Origin: Trachelipus rathkii
Taxonomy: Eukaryota; Arthropoda; Malacostraca; Isopoda; Trachelipodidae
NCBI GenBank assembly: GCA_015478945.1
Contig: JABUQX010053342.1
Coordinates: 2,501 to 31,457 of the forward strand
DNA length: 28,957 nucleotides
Direction of reading: 5' to 3'
Shown: positions 10,594 through 23,300 of the stretch, piece after piece
Numbering within the stretch: position 1 is the stretch's first letter
How the letters are laid out: the number at the start of each line of letters is the position of its first letter
The notes under the pieces: generated by a model
Database searches by the model: none
What the model was told of the DNA's origin: nothing
Seen by the model: only the letters and a program-made list of their open reading frames with translations
Translations under genes and position numbers: made by a program

Positions 10594-11263
10594 TGATTAC
10601 ACAGAACATACAGGGAACAAATTTTATATAGAATGTTGTCTGAAAATGATACTTGACCTCACACTTAGTAGTGCTAATTCTAATCAACAATAACCAACCT
10701 CTAAGAGAATAATTACCTTACTTGTTATGGACAGTTAGACATCAATTGTGATGCAAGTTCTTCATAATTATGACATGCGATGAAATTATAATATAAGATG
10801 ATTATAATAATATGGAAATTAGTTTGTATGTTCAGTAATTGTTCCCTAGTTAATATAAGTGATTGGTCAAAACCTCCTCACTTCCAGAGAGATATTTTTA
10901 TCTTTGTGTCGCAAATAATATAATAATTGAATGACTTAACGAATATATGAACCTATAAACAATATAACAAAGATATGATCTGCTCACAACAAGTTCTGAG
11001 AAACACGCGTCGCTATGATGCATATATTCTTCTCTTTATCTGATTTATTTTGCCGTCTTCCTTTTCTCTTTAACATTTTTATCTCAGGCTCACAGTCTAT
11101 TATGATTTGTCTCTCTTCTATATGCAATTTCTAGTACTATTTTAGTGCTAACTTTGTATAATAATCACATATATTGGTAAGAACTACATGATGCAACTGA
11201 AAAGAAAACATCTCATATAGCAGACAATGATGATTGACTCACAATCATCACCTATCTGCTATA
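10594..11263 (-). repeat. Long terminal repeat, right copy
   Basis: Direct repeat of 8701-9264, about 100 bases longer owing to an unmatched middle section (about 10725-10965). Its left end TGATTACACAG and right end TATCTGCTATA adjoin the inferred insertion borders. Under the inferred minus orientation this is the 5' LTR. Confidence 0.75.
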
Positions 11264-11870
11264 AATGGAATTAGCCCGGCTTCTACTCGTCTCGACCTCC
11301 CGTTTCTTCTGACTGTCATCTGTTGTCTAATGCTCTTGATTTTCTTTTAGAACACTGCGTTTCCAACATCAAATATCTTTCTACCGATTCTTTGTGATAT
11401 TTAGTTGCCTCGTGTTTTGTCAAAGATTCAATGGCTTCTCTAAGTTTGAATACGGTCTCATGACAAAAACACCCAATTCTTGGTATTTTCCTTTACCTTC
11501 TTTTGTTTCCAAGAACAATACACAATTTGAGCAATAAACCCCAACGTTTTTATCAGAGTAAGCTAACTAATTAGTAGATAAGACGACTTCATTAGTAGCA
11601 AAGTACTTGTCCCTATTTAATTAGAATTTTTTTATTTGTGAGAAACTCCCTATCATAAAAATATCATATTTTGAATTGAAGAGGACTTTCCAGAAGCAAA
11701 AATTCAATTTTCAGTTGAATAACAATCCTTTCTGTATTTCGTTGATTGGCGGCCTTACGATATAGCGCTTGTGAAGGAAAACATCACCAGCACTATGAGA
11801 CTTTTTTCAGCTGCTATGTCGCAGTTACAGAAGTTCAGAGAAACTGAGAATTAAGACACCTCTCTCTGTT
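11264..11870 (-). pseudogene. hAT transposase relic: N-terminal TTF zinc-finger part
   Basis: This is the N-terminal portion of the transposase whose remainder lies at 6985-8700. On the minus strand from 11560 it reads YSDKNVGVYCSNCVLF, with a CxxC at 11533-11522. LGVFV, then KPL and a YHKES/HxxxxYHK-like segment follow, and it runs to GLIP at the insertion border. This is the pattern of the TTF-type zinc finger that precedes DUF4371 in this family. Further upstream, near 11760-11650, a RPPINEIQKG segment fits the family's region just before the finger. It was cut off from its continuation by the LTR-type insertion. Frameshifts are present outside the inserted element too. Confidence 0.75.
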
Positions 11871-11873
11871 TAT

Positions 11874-11885
11874 ATTGTATATATT

Positions 11886-11917
<32 letters not shown>

Positions 11918-12176
11918 GTATTACTGAGTTATATATATAATATATATATATATATATTATATATATAGTATATATATTATTTATATATATATATATATAT
12001 AGTAAATATATACCAAGGGTATTTAATTATATTATGTAAATATATTATATTATATATATTATATATTATATATATATATATGATATATATAGTATAGTTA
12101 TATATATATATATATTTATTATATAATATTATATAGTTATATATCATATATTATATATTATATTTAGTAATATTAT

Positions 12177-12210
<34 letters not shown>

Positions 12211-12668
12211 CATACCTATATACTGCTATATATATATATAGTATATATATATATTATATTTATATATATATCTATAATATACTGGTATATATATTAATAT
12301 ATATATATATAGTAAATAGTAAAGTGTGAGGTGCTACTATATATATATATATATATATATATAGTAATATATTATATCATATATATAATATATATATTAA
12401 TATATATATACTGGCTATATACATTATATATATATCATATTAATATATAGCTTTATTATATAATATATATAGTACTATATTTATTATGTACTTATATATA
12501 ATATATTTCAGATATATATATAGCATGTGATATATATATGATATAATACATATGTGTATTTGTATATGAGCATGTACACAAAATTTATATATATATATAG
12601 TATTATCCTAATATATATATATATATATATATATTTATACATATATATAAATATATTTATATATATAA

Positions 12669-12700
<32 letters not shown>
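11874..12700. repeat. Long (TA)n-dominated block
   Basis: About 0.8 kb of TA dinucleotide tracts with frequent phase slips and short islands of other sequence (for example 12318-12340 and 12555-12590). It separates the two hAT relics, and the second hAT begins at its last base. Confidence 0.95.
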
Positions 12701-14815
12701 TAGGGGTGTACCGGAACTGGAATTTTCGTTTCCGGGAGAAAATAGCCGGAATCACAAAAAAATTCCGGCCGGAACCGGAATTTATAATAAAGTTTTAGAT
12801 GACAAAGAAAAAGAAATTTAAAAAAATATTTCATGACACTGAAAGGAACGTTTTATTCATAATATAAATTTATTTTATGATCTTAAAGAAAATCATCATC
12901 GAAGAGAATATCTGGGAAGTCCAAAAAATTTTTTAATAGTAAAAGGAGGAGTCTTGTATTTTCTAGAACAGGGTAAACCATACAAAAGAGCAATAGATTC
13001 AAGTCGTGAGATAAGAGTTTTGAGGAGAGTTTCTTCCCCAAAAAAGATTTGGCATTTCAAATGAGCTCCAAATCACAGATAAATAATGAATTTATAGCAA
13101 GATTGAGTAACCAGTCATTCAGCTAGCCACGAAGAGAAGGAATTCATAGAACTTATTGCTCATCTTCAACCGAAATATCTTATTCCTAGTACGAAAATAT
13201 TTTGTAGAGAAAGTGTTACCAACTTCAAACAGGACAATTGGGATCAGCAGTAATCGAAGAAGCTATCTAAGGCTGATCTATATATCATTTACTACAAATA
13301 TATAATAGAGAGCCAATTAAATTCAAAACGAGTCATTTATTTCTTTAACAGCACTCTGGCTTACCCAGCGAGTTTTTAAAAATGGACTGTGTACTCCATT
13401 CGCAAGTATTTCCCAGGTTCTCATTCTGGAATTAAAATCACTATGAGTTTTGAAATTATGATGAAATAATTGGGAGTGCCGTTTACGAGCAGACGAGGTT
13501 CGATAGCGAATTCGAAAATGAAAACTGGAGTGATTGGGCAGGATACACAAGTTTTTTCTTGTTTTATTCATAAACTTCAATTAGTTATTAAAGATGCCTT
13601 AGTTTCTCAAAGAACTGTGATTTAATAAAGGGTCCAGTGGGAATATTTGTCACATTTCAATCATTTCCAGTTTTTAAGCTGTAATGAACGTAAAAGAATA
13701 CAAAGAGACTTGGATCCACATTTTGCAAGCCCACTTCTGCCAATTCAAGATATTAATTACAAGTGGAATAGCACATATGGTGATTATAGAAAGGATTGAA
13801 GTTTTTAGAAAGACCTCCTGCAAGTTGTATGATATAGAAACAATCAATTCATTTAAGCGTTTTGACTGCTAATTAAATGGCAAGATACTTAAAAAAATTC
13901 TGATGATTTTGCAAAACCATTGCTCATTGGTTACGGAAACTATTAAGGCAAATTCAATTATCTTATCAATTATTCTCCAATTTGAGCTTCTCCACAAAAT
14001 CTCTCAAACTCTGAGGGATTGACAGCAGAGTTCAGACTTAAAAGAAGAGCTGAAGAGGCATTAGAGTTTTGATTTATGAATAAAAAGAAGAAAGAGGATA
14101 AATAGGACTGAAGGATAACAAGATAATTGTTTTAAGTACTGTAGTAGACCCAAAATACACAAACTGACTTTTTTCTAATGAAACAAGAGAAATTGAGTTC
14201 GAAAATGGATGCCGAAGAAATATGCAAATAATTAAGGGTAGAAAGTGATAATAGTGGAGTAGCAGTACAGAAGAAGGTTCAGGCGTTGAGTCATCCATCC
14301 ATTTTAAACGAGCATTATCTACAAAAAACTTAGATTTGCCAAGTACCTCCAAAATCTATCAGGTAGATTAAGAAAAAAGGAATATACATGCAAACGTACG
14401 TTAGGATTTTTATAGTTTGAAGAAAGTGAAAGTGACAGCAGCGAGTTCTTGTGTAAGAAAAGGAAAAAACAGAAAAAATCAGTGGCTCTTCATAAAGTGA
14501 AATTTCTTAAAGAAAATTTGAAAAAATTTTTTTTACCAGATAAAATCCAATTTCTAATCCTGTGGAAAGAAGATTAGAATTGGTGGAAAGGTGACCCAAA
14601 GCTAAGTTTCCCAAACCATCAGCGAGTTTTAGCCCCAAAATTTACCTCTCCCTTTTCCCAGTCTCCTCCCATATATTCAGAGAAATTTTCATTTCCAGAA
14701 GCAGGAAATATATTTGAGGAAAAACCGTTTTAAAATATCCGCCAAATTACCCGGGAAGTTTTTCTTACTTCCAACAATCCAGCAATAATTTTCCAAAAGT
14801 GTTTAAAAGAAAAGT
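12701..14815 (+). mobile_element. hAT transposon relic, ZBED-like
   Basis: The left end TAGGGGTGTACCGGAAC at 12701 has the form of a hAT terminal repeat. It is followed by several CCGGAA/TTCCGG units to about 12780, which are likely subterminal transposase sites. The transposase relic follows in the same orientation. A matching right terminus (ending TACACCCCTA) was searched for to about 15.1 kb and not found, so the right end is set by the last recognisable coding sequence. Confidence 0.75.
13135..14790 (+). pseudogene. ZBED-type hAT transposase relic
   Basis: Cut-and-paste transposase, broken by stops and frameshifts. In + frames: an EFIELIAHLQPKYLIPS block near 13140-13190, like the family's LI..L.PrY.iPSR. 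CFIHKLQLVIKDAL starts at 13560, the conserved CxxH-LQL block of the RNase H-like catalytic core. LPIQDINYKWNSTY lies around 13738-13778, matching QDVxTRWNSTY. A RRAEEALEF segment is near 14048. Lastly, the hAT dimerisation region near 14590-14780 carries VER, KFPKPSASFSPKIYLSL, a SERNFS-like segment and KLPGKFFLLP. A BED zinc finger expected near 12.85-13.1 kb is not readable. The minus open frames 13323-13580 and 14074-14352 are shadows. Confidence 0.82.
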
Positions 14816-15649
14816 TAACCTTGTATATAATTGACTTTATATATAGTATATATATTAATTAAATATATAAATAGTAAGTGACTATTGGATATGAATAGTG
14901 AAAAAACTTTTAATTGTTCACGAGTAGATTTAAATACATAACTCTATTAAATACATATTAGAAAGCATTTAATATTTCTTGTACGAAGTTATTATTAATA
15001 AATCTACCATAGTGTGGTACAGGCTTTTATGTGGGTTGAACCCAAATAAAGATGACTAAATATTCTATGTAACTGTCCTAGGTAAGCAATTAGCATAGAT
15101 ACTACAGCAGACGATTCAATTAACATAGGTCATTTGGAATTTATTATGGAAATTTTAAGTCTATAACTATTGATTGAATTTTGTAGTGAATATTTGCCTA
15201 GGGGCTCAGCTTATAAAGTAATCTCAGCTTATGGTAGAATTTATACTCCATCTCAATCCTGGAAAAAATCTGCAAACAATATATATATATTAAAGTTAAA
15301 AAAAAAACTCCATCTTTATCTAAATTTCTATTAAATTGCAAACATGTTAATAGTTGTATTTTTTGATGTTTTGTGTAATTTACCAAGTTAAAAGATTAAG
15401 AAGTAAGTGTGAACATTTAATATTTGCCCAACTGTTAACATACTCACAGTGTTTGTGATTTAACTACTGGTATTAAAATTGATATTTATGATTGCAAACC
15501 TACTAGTTCATATTTTCCCCTGTCAAGTGACCATTTACAATACTGTTTTGTTATCTCACATAGTGCGTAAATCTTCTTAATTTATATCTCCTACTAACGT
15601 ATATCCCACAAGCATATGTGTATAAAACATGTTATATATTAATATCATA
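14816..15649. other. AT-rich DNA, no feature recognised
   Basis: It contains short TA tracts near 14840-14870 and 15270-15290. The 62-codon minus frame at 15198-15386 has no recognisable domain. I see no gene or element end. Confidence 0.55.
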
Positions 15650-15689
15650 ATATATATATAGCGTACTTAAATAGTATATATATATCCGC

Positions 15690-15960
15690 TTTGCTGCCCA
15701 AGTAGATGTTGACCTATCATTCCAATCATATCGTAACATTCTTGCTACCTCTTCTGTTGAGAATTATCTACAGCTTCTGCAATATCTTTATTACGATGTA
15801 TTTCAGTGAGCTTTGCCTGGCGTTCTTTTCCTCGCATAAATTCGAAATTTTTTATTGAGTGGACCTCTGATTGGAATCTAAATTGTGCTATAAACTTATT
15901 AATATTTGTCGCAGGGTTTGTGTTGTATGCTAATTAAAACCTATTCTGCTTCATAAAGCT
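15690..15960 (-). other. Possible coding scrap, helical and charged
   Basis: A slightly GC-richer island. On the minus strand from about 15840 it reads MRGKERQAKLTEIH, then KDIAEAVDNSQQKR, a stop, then QECYDMIGMIGQHLLGQQS. This charged, heptad-like pattern with a trailing hydrophobic helix and glutamines resembles the C-terminal tail of MADF/Myb-SANT-like proteins, some of which accompany PIF/Harbinger transposons. The resemblance is weak, no DNA-binding domain is visible next to it, and it may be chance. Confidence 0.22.
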
Positions 15961-16044
15961 TCTCGTAACCTGTATGGGTAACTAGCATTTCCATAATGCG
16001 ATAATTCGCACAATATCACTTTACCATCCCGGTCAGGCTAATAC

Positions 16045-16144
16045 GAAGCATGCTCAATAAGGTAAAGAAGTAGCATGTTCATTAAGCAAAAAAAGTTAGC
16101 ATGTTTAATAAACTAAAGAGTTAGTAATTTTATTAAGCTAAAGA
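16045..16144. repeat. 25-bp tandem repeat, four copies
   Basis: Four adjoining units of exactly 25 bases start at 16045, 16070, 16095 and 16120. They share the form G(T/A)(T/A)AGCATGTT.ATTAAGC.AAAGA, with the last copy the most diverged. It is non-coding, and nothing next to it explains it. Confidence 0.8.
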
Positions 16145-19100
16145 AATATGAAAATGATATTAAATAAGTAAGAAAAGAGAATTTTTATTTAGACTAATGA
16201 GGTGTAAAAACCGTGTAAAAAAAAATTGCTTATTTTAGCATTCGGCCTGATGGTCGACACGAAAGACTGTCTGTAATCAATCATTAAATGTTAAGATGCT
16301 CAAAAGCTGCGAGAAATCTTGCTTGGACCGCAGAGGCGCAATCTGGAGACTCTAACAAGTATTCTTATTTGATCTCTTCCTGGGGCGAAGACTGCTAATG
16401 GCTGGCGGTGCAGAGTATAACACCTTCTTCAATTCATATTTCCAATAAACTATACAATACGTTCAAATCTGCACGTGTGTTGAACCACGACCAAATTCCT
16501 TAGGATATCTTCTTACAATAAATTAGGGAACAATGCAATAGCGTTCTTGGTAGAGTTGTGGTGATAATACATATGTGGAATGAGGGACATCGTCAACGTG
16601 GAGTAAGTGTTTAATATCGTTGCCTTAATTAAGATGATTCCTAAAATCCGATTGATAAATGCTAAAAATGTACGTTTCTTGTATACAGATTGATACCTTT
16701 CACATTAACAAAACAAATAATAACAGTAACATCTAATGGTGATATCTTTGGCTCCCACATATACCATAGGCACACCTAAAATTTTAATACCTTTTCTATC
16801 GTTCCATTTTTTTCCACTGTACGTATAAGATATTATTCGACGCACGCGTTTATAAACTAAAGACCATATGGGGAGCAACCAAATATTAATTTAAAACTTG
16901 TCACAAATCTTACTTTCTTCTACTGCCAAAGTATGCCAAGATATGCTTGCTCACAAAAGTTTAGTAATATTTCTTTCTTTTGTTTAAACTCCTTAAGGCA
17001 ATATATTCATTCCACAGATAATGTTGGCATGAAATATCATAAATTGGGTTATTTCAAACAGCTCTTTCGTGAAGTAGTCATCATATGATGTTGTGAAAAA
17101 TAAAGAATATAAAAATATATAAAGATAGAAGAAAAATCAGTATGGAATTTTACTTACTTGTTTTTATTTTATTTTTTATTTTTTACGTTTTAAAGGGATG
17201 TTGCTTCTCAGCTGCATCTGGTCCTCATTGAATAATATTCACTGATTTTTTTTTTCAAAATGATAATCTTCTAACATATAAAATTCAGTATGAGTTATTT
17301 ACATTTAACATATGTTAAACATCCATTGTAACAAAATTTATCATAACATCTCGCCAACAAATAATATAATCCCTGACGTTAACTAATAGATTTCCTTTTC
17401 TAACTATCAGATTAAAGCTATAACATTGTCTTATCCTTGCTAAAACTCGGAATATTATCTACTACACAATGACAAAACTAACTATACCTTATGATCGAAA
17501 AATTGTCTAACATTAAACAAAGTCCATACTAACAACACTCATAGTAACTTAAACTAATAAGCATACAGAAAAATAAGAATCATATTAAACGAATGACTTG
17601 TGATGTGGTTGTGTTCTCACTAGAGTTTTATCAAATACTAAATCGTAGAAATTTATACAAACTCGCCCACTTTAAATCGATACATACGCCAATATCTATG
17701 GATCTTGTTTGGTTCGTTAATTCCGAAACACGATGCATTTTCACACACGTTTTTGAAGATTGTCAAATAAAAATTATTTAGCTCGTGATATCGATAACAT
17801 TAATGACTATTACTCAATTTATGATTCTTGATTTATGACGTTCTCGTAACACGTAACAACGATCATTTATCACAAATATTATTTATTTAAAATAATTCAT
17901 AATTATTTAATTAATTCTTTAGCTAATTTAACTTAGTTTTTTATTATAATCAACGTAAATAGAACTTTTAGAATTTTTAATTATATTATTGTACATTACT
18001 TTAAACCTTATGTAAACTAATTTTTCTCCTTTTATATAATAAAAGACAAAATCTTTAATAGTTTCTGCCCCAAAGATGTAATAAGTATGTGTTATTACTG
18101 AAAACTTATTCCTTTGTTATTTTATTATAATACTAGAATAAAATAATTTGTGTTATTTTTACATACCAAAGATACGCATAAATATTTTAAAGTTATAATC
18201 AATATCACCCATCCACCCTAGTATTATATTTACTTTACTCTCTCTCATACGTCTCCTACCTTATATACTCCATAGATCTAATCGTAATCTATCGATCTTA
18301 TCGATCTATCTACTTGATTCAAGTCATCATTTCTGTGTATACATTATCGTTTGATATAAGATGTACACATAACATATAAACAAGTTCTTTATAAAAACTC
18401 TTCAATTTCTATGAAAAGGTTCTAAGCCATACCATAATTATTGTTTTACACATAAGATAAAACTAACAAATAGCATCTATCGCGGTCTAAGAATAATAAT
18501 GACAACAACAACCTACACACTACTTCCAAAAACTCAATAATGAACCGTAAAAATTAACTCAAATTCTCATAACCACTTAACAACAGTATATAAGTAAAAT
18601 AAGAGAATATTATGTTATAATGAATCAGACAATATGTTTCCTTACATTACTAGAGTATTTACCAACATATAGCAATGTATTTTAATTAATTTAAGAGATT
18701 TAAAATGGTAATATATTTAGATAATAATTATATCATAACTGTATGATAGTTAGATTGAGTTAAATAAGGATTATTTAATAGATATATCTAGTCAAACTAT
18801 ATACCTCTTTACGAGTGAGTAACTGATGTCAACAATATCCTCTTTTAGGCCAGGCCTCGTAAGACATATTATATTATACCAATATCATAACTAAGCACTC
18901 TTATTAGATTCCCATAACCTATACTTGTAGCAGTTATTACCACAGACTCTTATTGTAAATGATATAGCTATTCGACCTGTGCAATATTAGCAGTGTGCAA
19001 TCTACATAATCTTATCTAATAACTCACCAAATTATTCACTTTTAGGAGACTACCTAGTATCACAAGTAGATAAACAATCGAGTTGGCTCAAGAGTTCTTT

Positions 19101-19525
19101 GTCTTGATGTGAATAACATGATTCTAGTCAAATATCTTAATTATCTTAATTCAGAGAATGAACCCTTTTTGTGATTGCAATTCATTACTTTCTAAATACG
19201 AACTAACCACGCCTTCAAGGGGTAAAGTGAATTGCATAACCAATTACAATATAGTATGAAAATAAATAGATAAAATAAATATAAATACGTTTGGAGAATA
19301 TACTAATTCACAAGCTGATAAAACCGCTCTGTGGCTATAATTTTATAGTAAATATTTATTTAATATTAAAAAATATAAATAAAATAAAAATGTACTGGTC
19401 TTACAAAGGCAGAAATATTTTAAATAAGTCCATTGAATAACATGTAATATATCTCGAATGTCTCGTAGATTCTTCTTTCAATGCATAATAAATATAGAAA
19501 TCTTAATGAGGGATATATTATTCGT
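16145..19525. other. AT-rich DNA, no gene recognised
   Basis: About 3.4 kb with a somewhat GC-richer patch at 16240-16420 in which no frame gives a known domain. The 62-codon frame at 17593-17781 is unremarkable. No inverted repeats, tRNA-like fold or transposase motif was spotted by eye. Old repeats decayed past recognition are possible. Confidence 0.5.
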
Positions 19526-20312
19526 CTATAATTAATTTATATATATATACAATATAAATATATCATATCATTCAAAAACTCTTGATACAGTTCTAATATT
19601 TTCACATGTGACATGTATATCCGGATATAATCCGTAGTGTATTAAAGCCTATACAATGCATCACCTGTGCAAGATTATTATAAAACTCAATTAATATAAT
19701 TATTATCACTATAAGAATTAATAATATATATATTATTAAATATAATATATATATAGTATAATATATATATACTGATATATTATATTATAATATTAATATA
19801 TTTAAATATACTATATATATATTAATTATGATATATTAAAATATATATAATAAATATTATAATTATTATTTATATTTAATTATTATATATTATTATTATA
19901 GTATATTAAGTATTATTATATATTATATAATATTATTTTTATTATAATATCTAAAAATATCTAATATAAAAACTATAATAAAAATTAAACTAAATCGAAA
20001 TTTTAAATATCCCTAGAAGCTTATATTACAAAATATATATATATGTAAATAATAATCTTCTGAGCCATAAATTATAATGATATATAGTATTATATATATT
20101 ATATATATAAAGATAATATATATATATTATATATATATATATATATATAATATATATATATATTTTATAATATATATACTATATATAATATATCATAATT
20201 ATATTATTATATATAATATATATATTATATTAATATAATATATTATATATATTATATTTACTCTATATTAAATAAAAATATATATATATAATATTAATTA
20301 TATATATATATA
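19526..20312. repeat. TA/TAA-rich simple-sequence cluster
   Basis: A run of TA dinucleotide and AT-only tracts with short islands between them. No coding content. Confidence 0.9.
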
Positions 20313-23300
20313 CGACAGTCACTTCTTATTCTTCATGTTTTATATATATTAATAAATATAAGCCCCTAAAATAATGAATTTAAACACTATAAAAATATGT
20401 AATGATAGATCTACATTGTTAACTTTTGAGCATATAGATATATATATGAGGTAATTGTTTTCACTCAATTTATAAATAATTAAATGGCTAGTAATTGCCA
20501 TATTTAAGGCAATACCCGATGTTTCAACAGTTTTTTAAAAATAATATTTCTGAGTATTTCGTATCAGTATGAGAAATAAATATGAATAATTCGCATAAAC
20601 AATACTTACTTGATACAAATTTATAAGCGTGTTGTTCTTTTATAGCAAGCATGTTCGAATTTGAACGATATATGATTAAAGGCATGCTACAGATACACGA
20701 GAGTAAATCTAAATTAACATAGATATACACATAAAATTCAAACATAAAATGCTCTTTGGGCCAATTCTTCTTACACCGTGTCATTAAACTTATAAGATAA
20801 CTTATAGAAAATGTTATCTCTGCAATTTTTTACTAGACTTATTCTTTATTTATTTATGTTAAGCAAGAAGAATACTGAAGTGAGAGATATTTTTGCAATG
20901 TATACCATAAATTTAACGCATATTTTCAAAAATATTACATTCGTGGCATGATGAGATTATTATATACCAAAGTTTTTTTCTCTAATATCACTTATACTTT
21001 TTCTAGTTCGAAATATTTATATTAGTCAACTACTCAATTCAGAGATCAACAAAATAGCAATATTAGGTTTCTCGGTGAACATATCTCAACTGAAAACACG
21101 GAGTCTATATCTAAAATAAATTGCTACAAGCTGAATTACAATAACAGAAATCTGAGTTTAAACGGAGTGATTTTTGTGTTCTATTAACGTAAAGTAGATT
21201 CTTTTAATCTTTTAAAGCATTTATGAAAATTTTAACTCTAAATTCTTTATGAATTTAATAAAGTTTTTATAACAATCTTTGTTTAAGGAAAAAAAGAGAT
21301 TATTTGAGATTTTTAAAACTATAGTTTCTGAATAATTGCCAGTTTTTACAACATGCATAAATTATAACTTTAAATAAGTTCCACATTAATAAATATCCTA
21401 ATGGATGTGGATAAATTAAATTTATTATTATTTGTGTTTCTGTATCTATTTAATTATTATGTTTCAATATATTTTTGATATTGTCAAATATTGAAATATA
21501 TTAATTTTAACCTTTTTTTTATTACTATCTTTAGACTAAGAAAAATCTCTTTTAGGGAAAAGAGCGAATCTTTGCCGAAATCTGTTTCTGTGGTATAAGT
21601 AGTATGAGATATGGAAATGAGAGTAATGATTTTAAATAATTTTCTGTTGAGTTTTATAACAAATGAATGTATTAATATCGTTATGATAAACGAGATTTGA
21701 CCTCTTAGTAGCACTGTGAAAATTTTTAATTATAAATTTTCAAAAGATTTCCCTCAAGTATGCATACGTGAAAAACCCCTTGAGTTACAAATATAATATT
21801 TATCACACAAAAAAAGTAAATATCTTGCTCTAGTAAGTATATTTAAATTTGAAAGTTATCTTTCGATAAATAAATGAACAAATAAATTAAAAAATTTCAT
21901 AATGCAGAGAATAATTTAATAATGACTTAAAAAATCAATTGAGTTCCTGAAAGTATTAAAGTATTGAGTATCGAAAACTTTGTCACGCGTATACCTTTTT
22001 TTTATAGTAACTTCTTCATGCAAAAGAAATCAATGATTCCAAGCCTATTATTACAATTCTACAGAGATAATTACATATTTATTTTATGATATAATATTTG
22101 GTACTGGCCCAAGTAATACAGTTTTTGCTGCTGATTACACTGAGTACTAACTATAAAAGAAAACTTTGATCACTTTGAAATGTTATTACTCATGATAGTC
22201 AATACGACAAATAATCTGTTGTACGGCATACAAAAATTTTTCTCTAAAACAATAAAATGTTCTTCCATCATTGAAATTGAACCCTCCTTTGGTAATTATC
22301 ACCTGTTCAGTCAATGAATTGTCTAATTAAGTATTATAGAATCTTTTACAGACAAACAGACCGGAAAATTTTTTTTATTAATAATGTGAATATGGTATCA
22401 TGCTACATTTTTTTATTTAGATTTTTGTTTCATCTGATAAAATTATATTTTTTAAGTGGGTCTAATATATAACGACGACTAATATACAAATCTTATTTTA
22501 TCTTGTATAAGTATATAATTTTCTGATACGCCAATGTTTTCGTGCCTGTGAGCTACTTATTTGAGATATAATAAAGGGAAACTTTATGAATGTATTTCAG
22601 TGAATTTCCACTCAATGAACAAGCGGCATATAAAAGTTCTTTAACGGTAATATAATATCTATTGATGATTATACTATTATTATATTCAAAATATTTTTAA
22701 TCATAACAATTATATATGATTATGATCTTATCCAATTATATCATTGCTCTGAAGTTTACGTTAATTATATCGGATGATTATATAATAAAAAAGTATTTTA
22801 TAACTGTTTATTTTTATAACTAGAGTTATAAGGTCGAAAGTTATACTAAAACAAAACATTAGAGTGATATTAAAAGTGAAATTCAGCACCTCGACTATCG
22901 GTCTACATCACTTAACCTTTGGTTGAGAGTGATTGGGAGGGCTTGCCCTTGGTTTTGTGGGTGGCAAAGTACTAAAGCTGATTTAGAATTACACTTGTCT
23001 TCTTACACTAACTTGTTAAAAAGGGGGCAAGAGATCACTTTTGTGTCAACTTTTATTGTTAATCATTGTATAGTTGAATAGGAGCCCAATATTTATGAAT
23101 TTAGTATTCTTGGATTTTATTGTTACTCCAATCTAGGCTTACCTACAGGTTTCAGTTTTATTTTTCTCTGAGAGTAAAATTTAATTTATTCTTTTGAAAA
23201 TTGTGTAAAACTCACAATTGCTTAGAGTTAACATAGCAAAACATGTTTGTGATTTATAATTAATTTTATATCAGTATATGAAACAGCATATATAAATTTA

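Larger units (their letters stand above)
8701..11263 (-). mobile_element. Non-autonomous LTR-type element nested in the hAT relic
   Basis: Two direct repeats (8701-9264 and 10594-11263) bound a 1.33 kb interior. Both begin TGATTACACA; the left ends TGCTATCA and the right ends TGCTATA, one base short of the same end. The flanks ATTGG (8696-8700) and AATGG (11264-11268) fit a 5-bp target duplication with one change. Removing the insert with one flank rejoins the hAT frame as LIPIVETVRFC, a conserved run of that family, which independently confirms both borders. Next to the left repeat the minus strand is a run of G and A (9265-9300) that could be the polypurine tract, so I infer minus orientation. 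No gag, protease, RT, RNase H or integrase was recognised and no clear primer-binding site was found, so it resembles the large non-autonomous (LARD-like) class. Confidence 0.72.
6960..11870 (-). mobile_element. hAT transposon relic, TTF-finger/DUF4371 class, interrupted
   Basis: The overall element is inferred from two transposase pieces lying in order on the minus strand: an N-terminal piece at 11264-11870 and the rest at 6985-8700. They are separated by the LTR-type insertion at 8701-11263. Terminal inverted repeats were not found: both flanks run into TA tracts or featureless AT-rich DNA. A related copy on the + strand lies at 27767-28560. The limits given are those of recognisable coding sequence. 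Confidence 0.7.

Noticed and set aside
13323..14352. Minus open frames at 13323-13580 and 14074-14352
   Set aside because: They lie opposite the ZBED-like hAT coding relic, whose CFIHKLQL and WNSTY motifs are on the + strand.
16240..16420. GC-richer patch as a possible rRNA or mitochondrial insert
   Set aside because: No conserved rRNA segment or mitochondrial protein reading was recognised on either strand.
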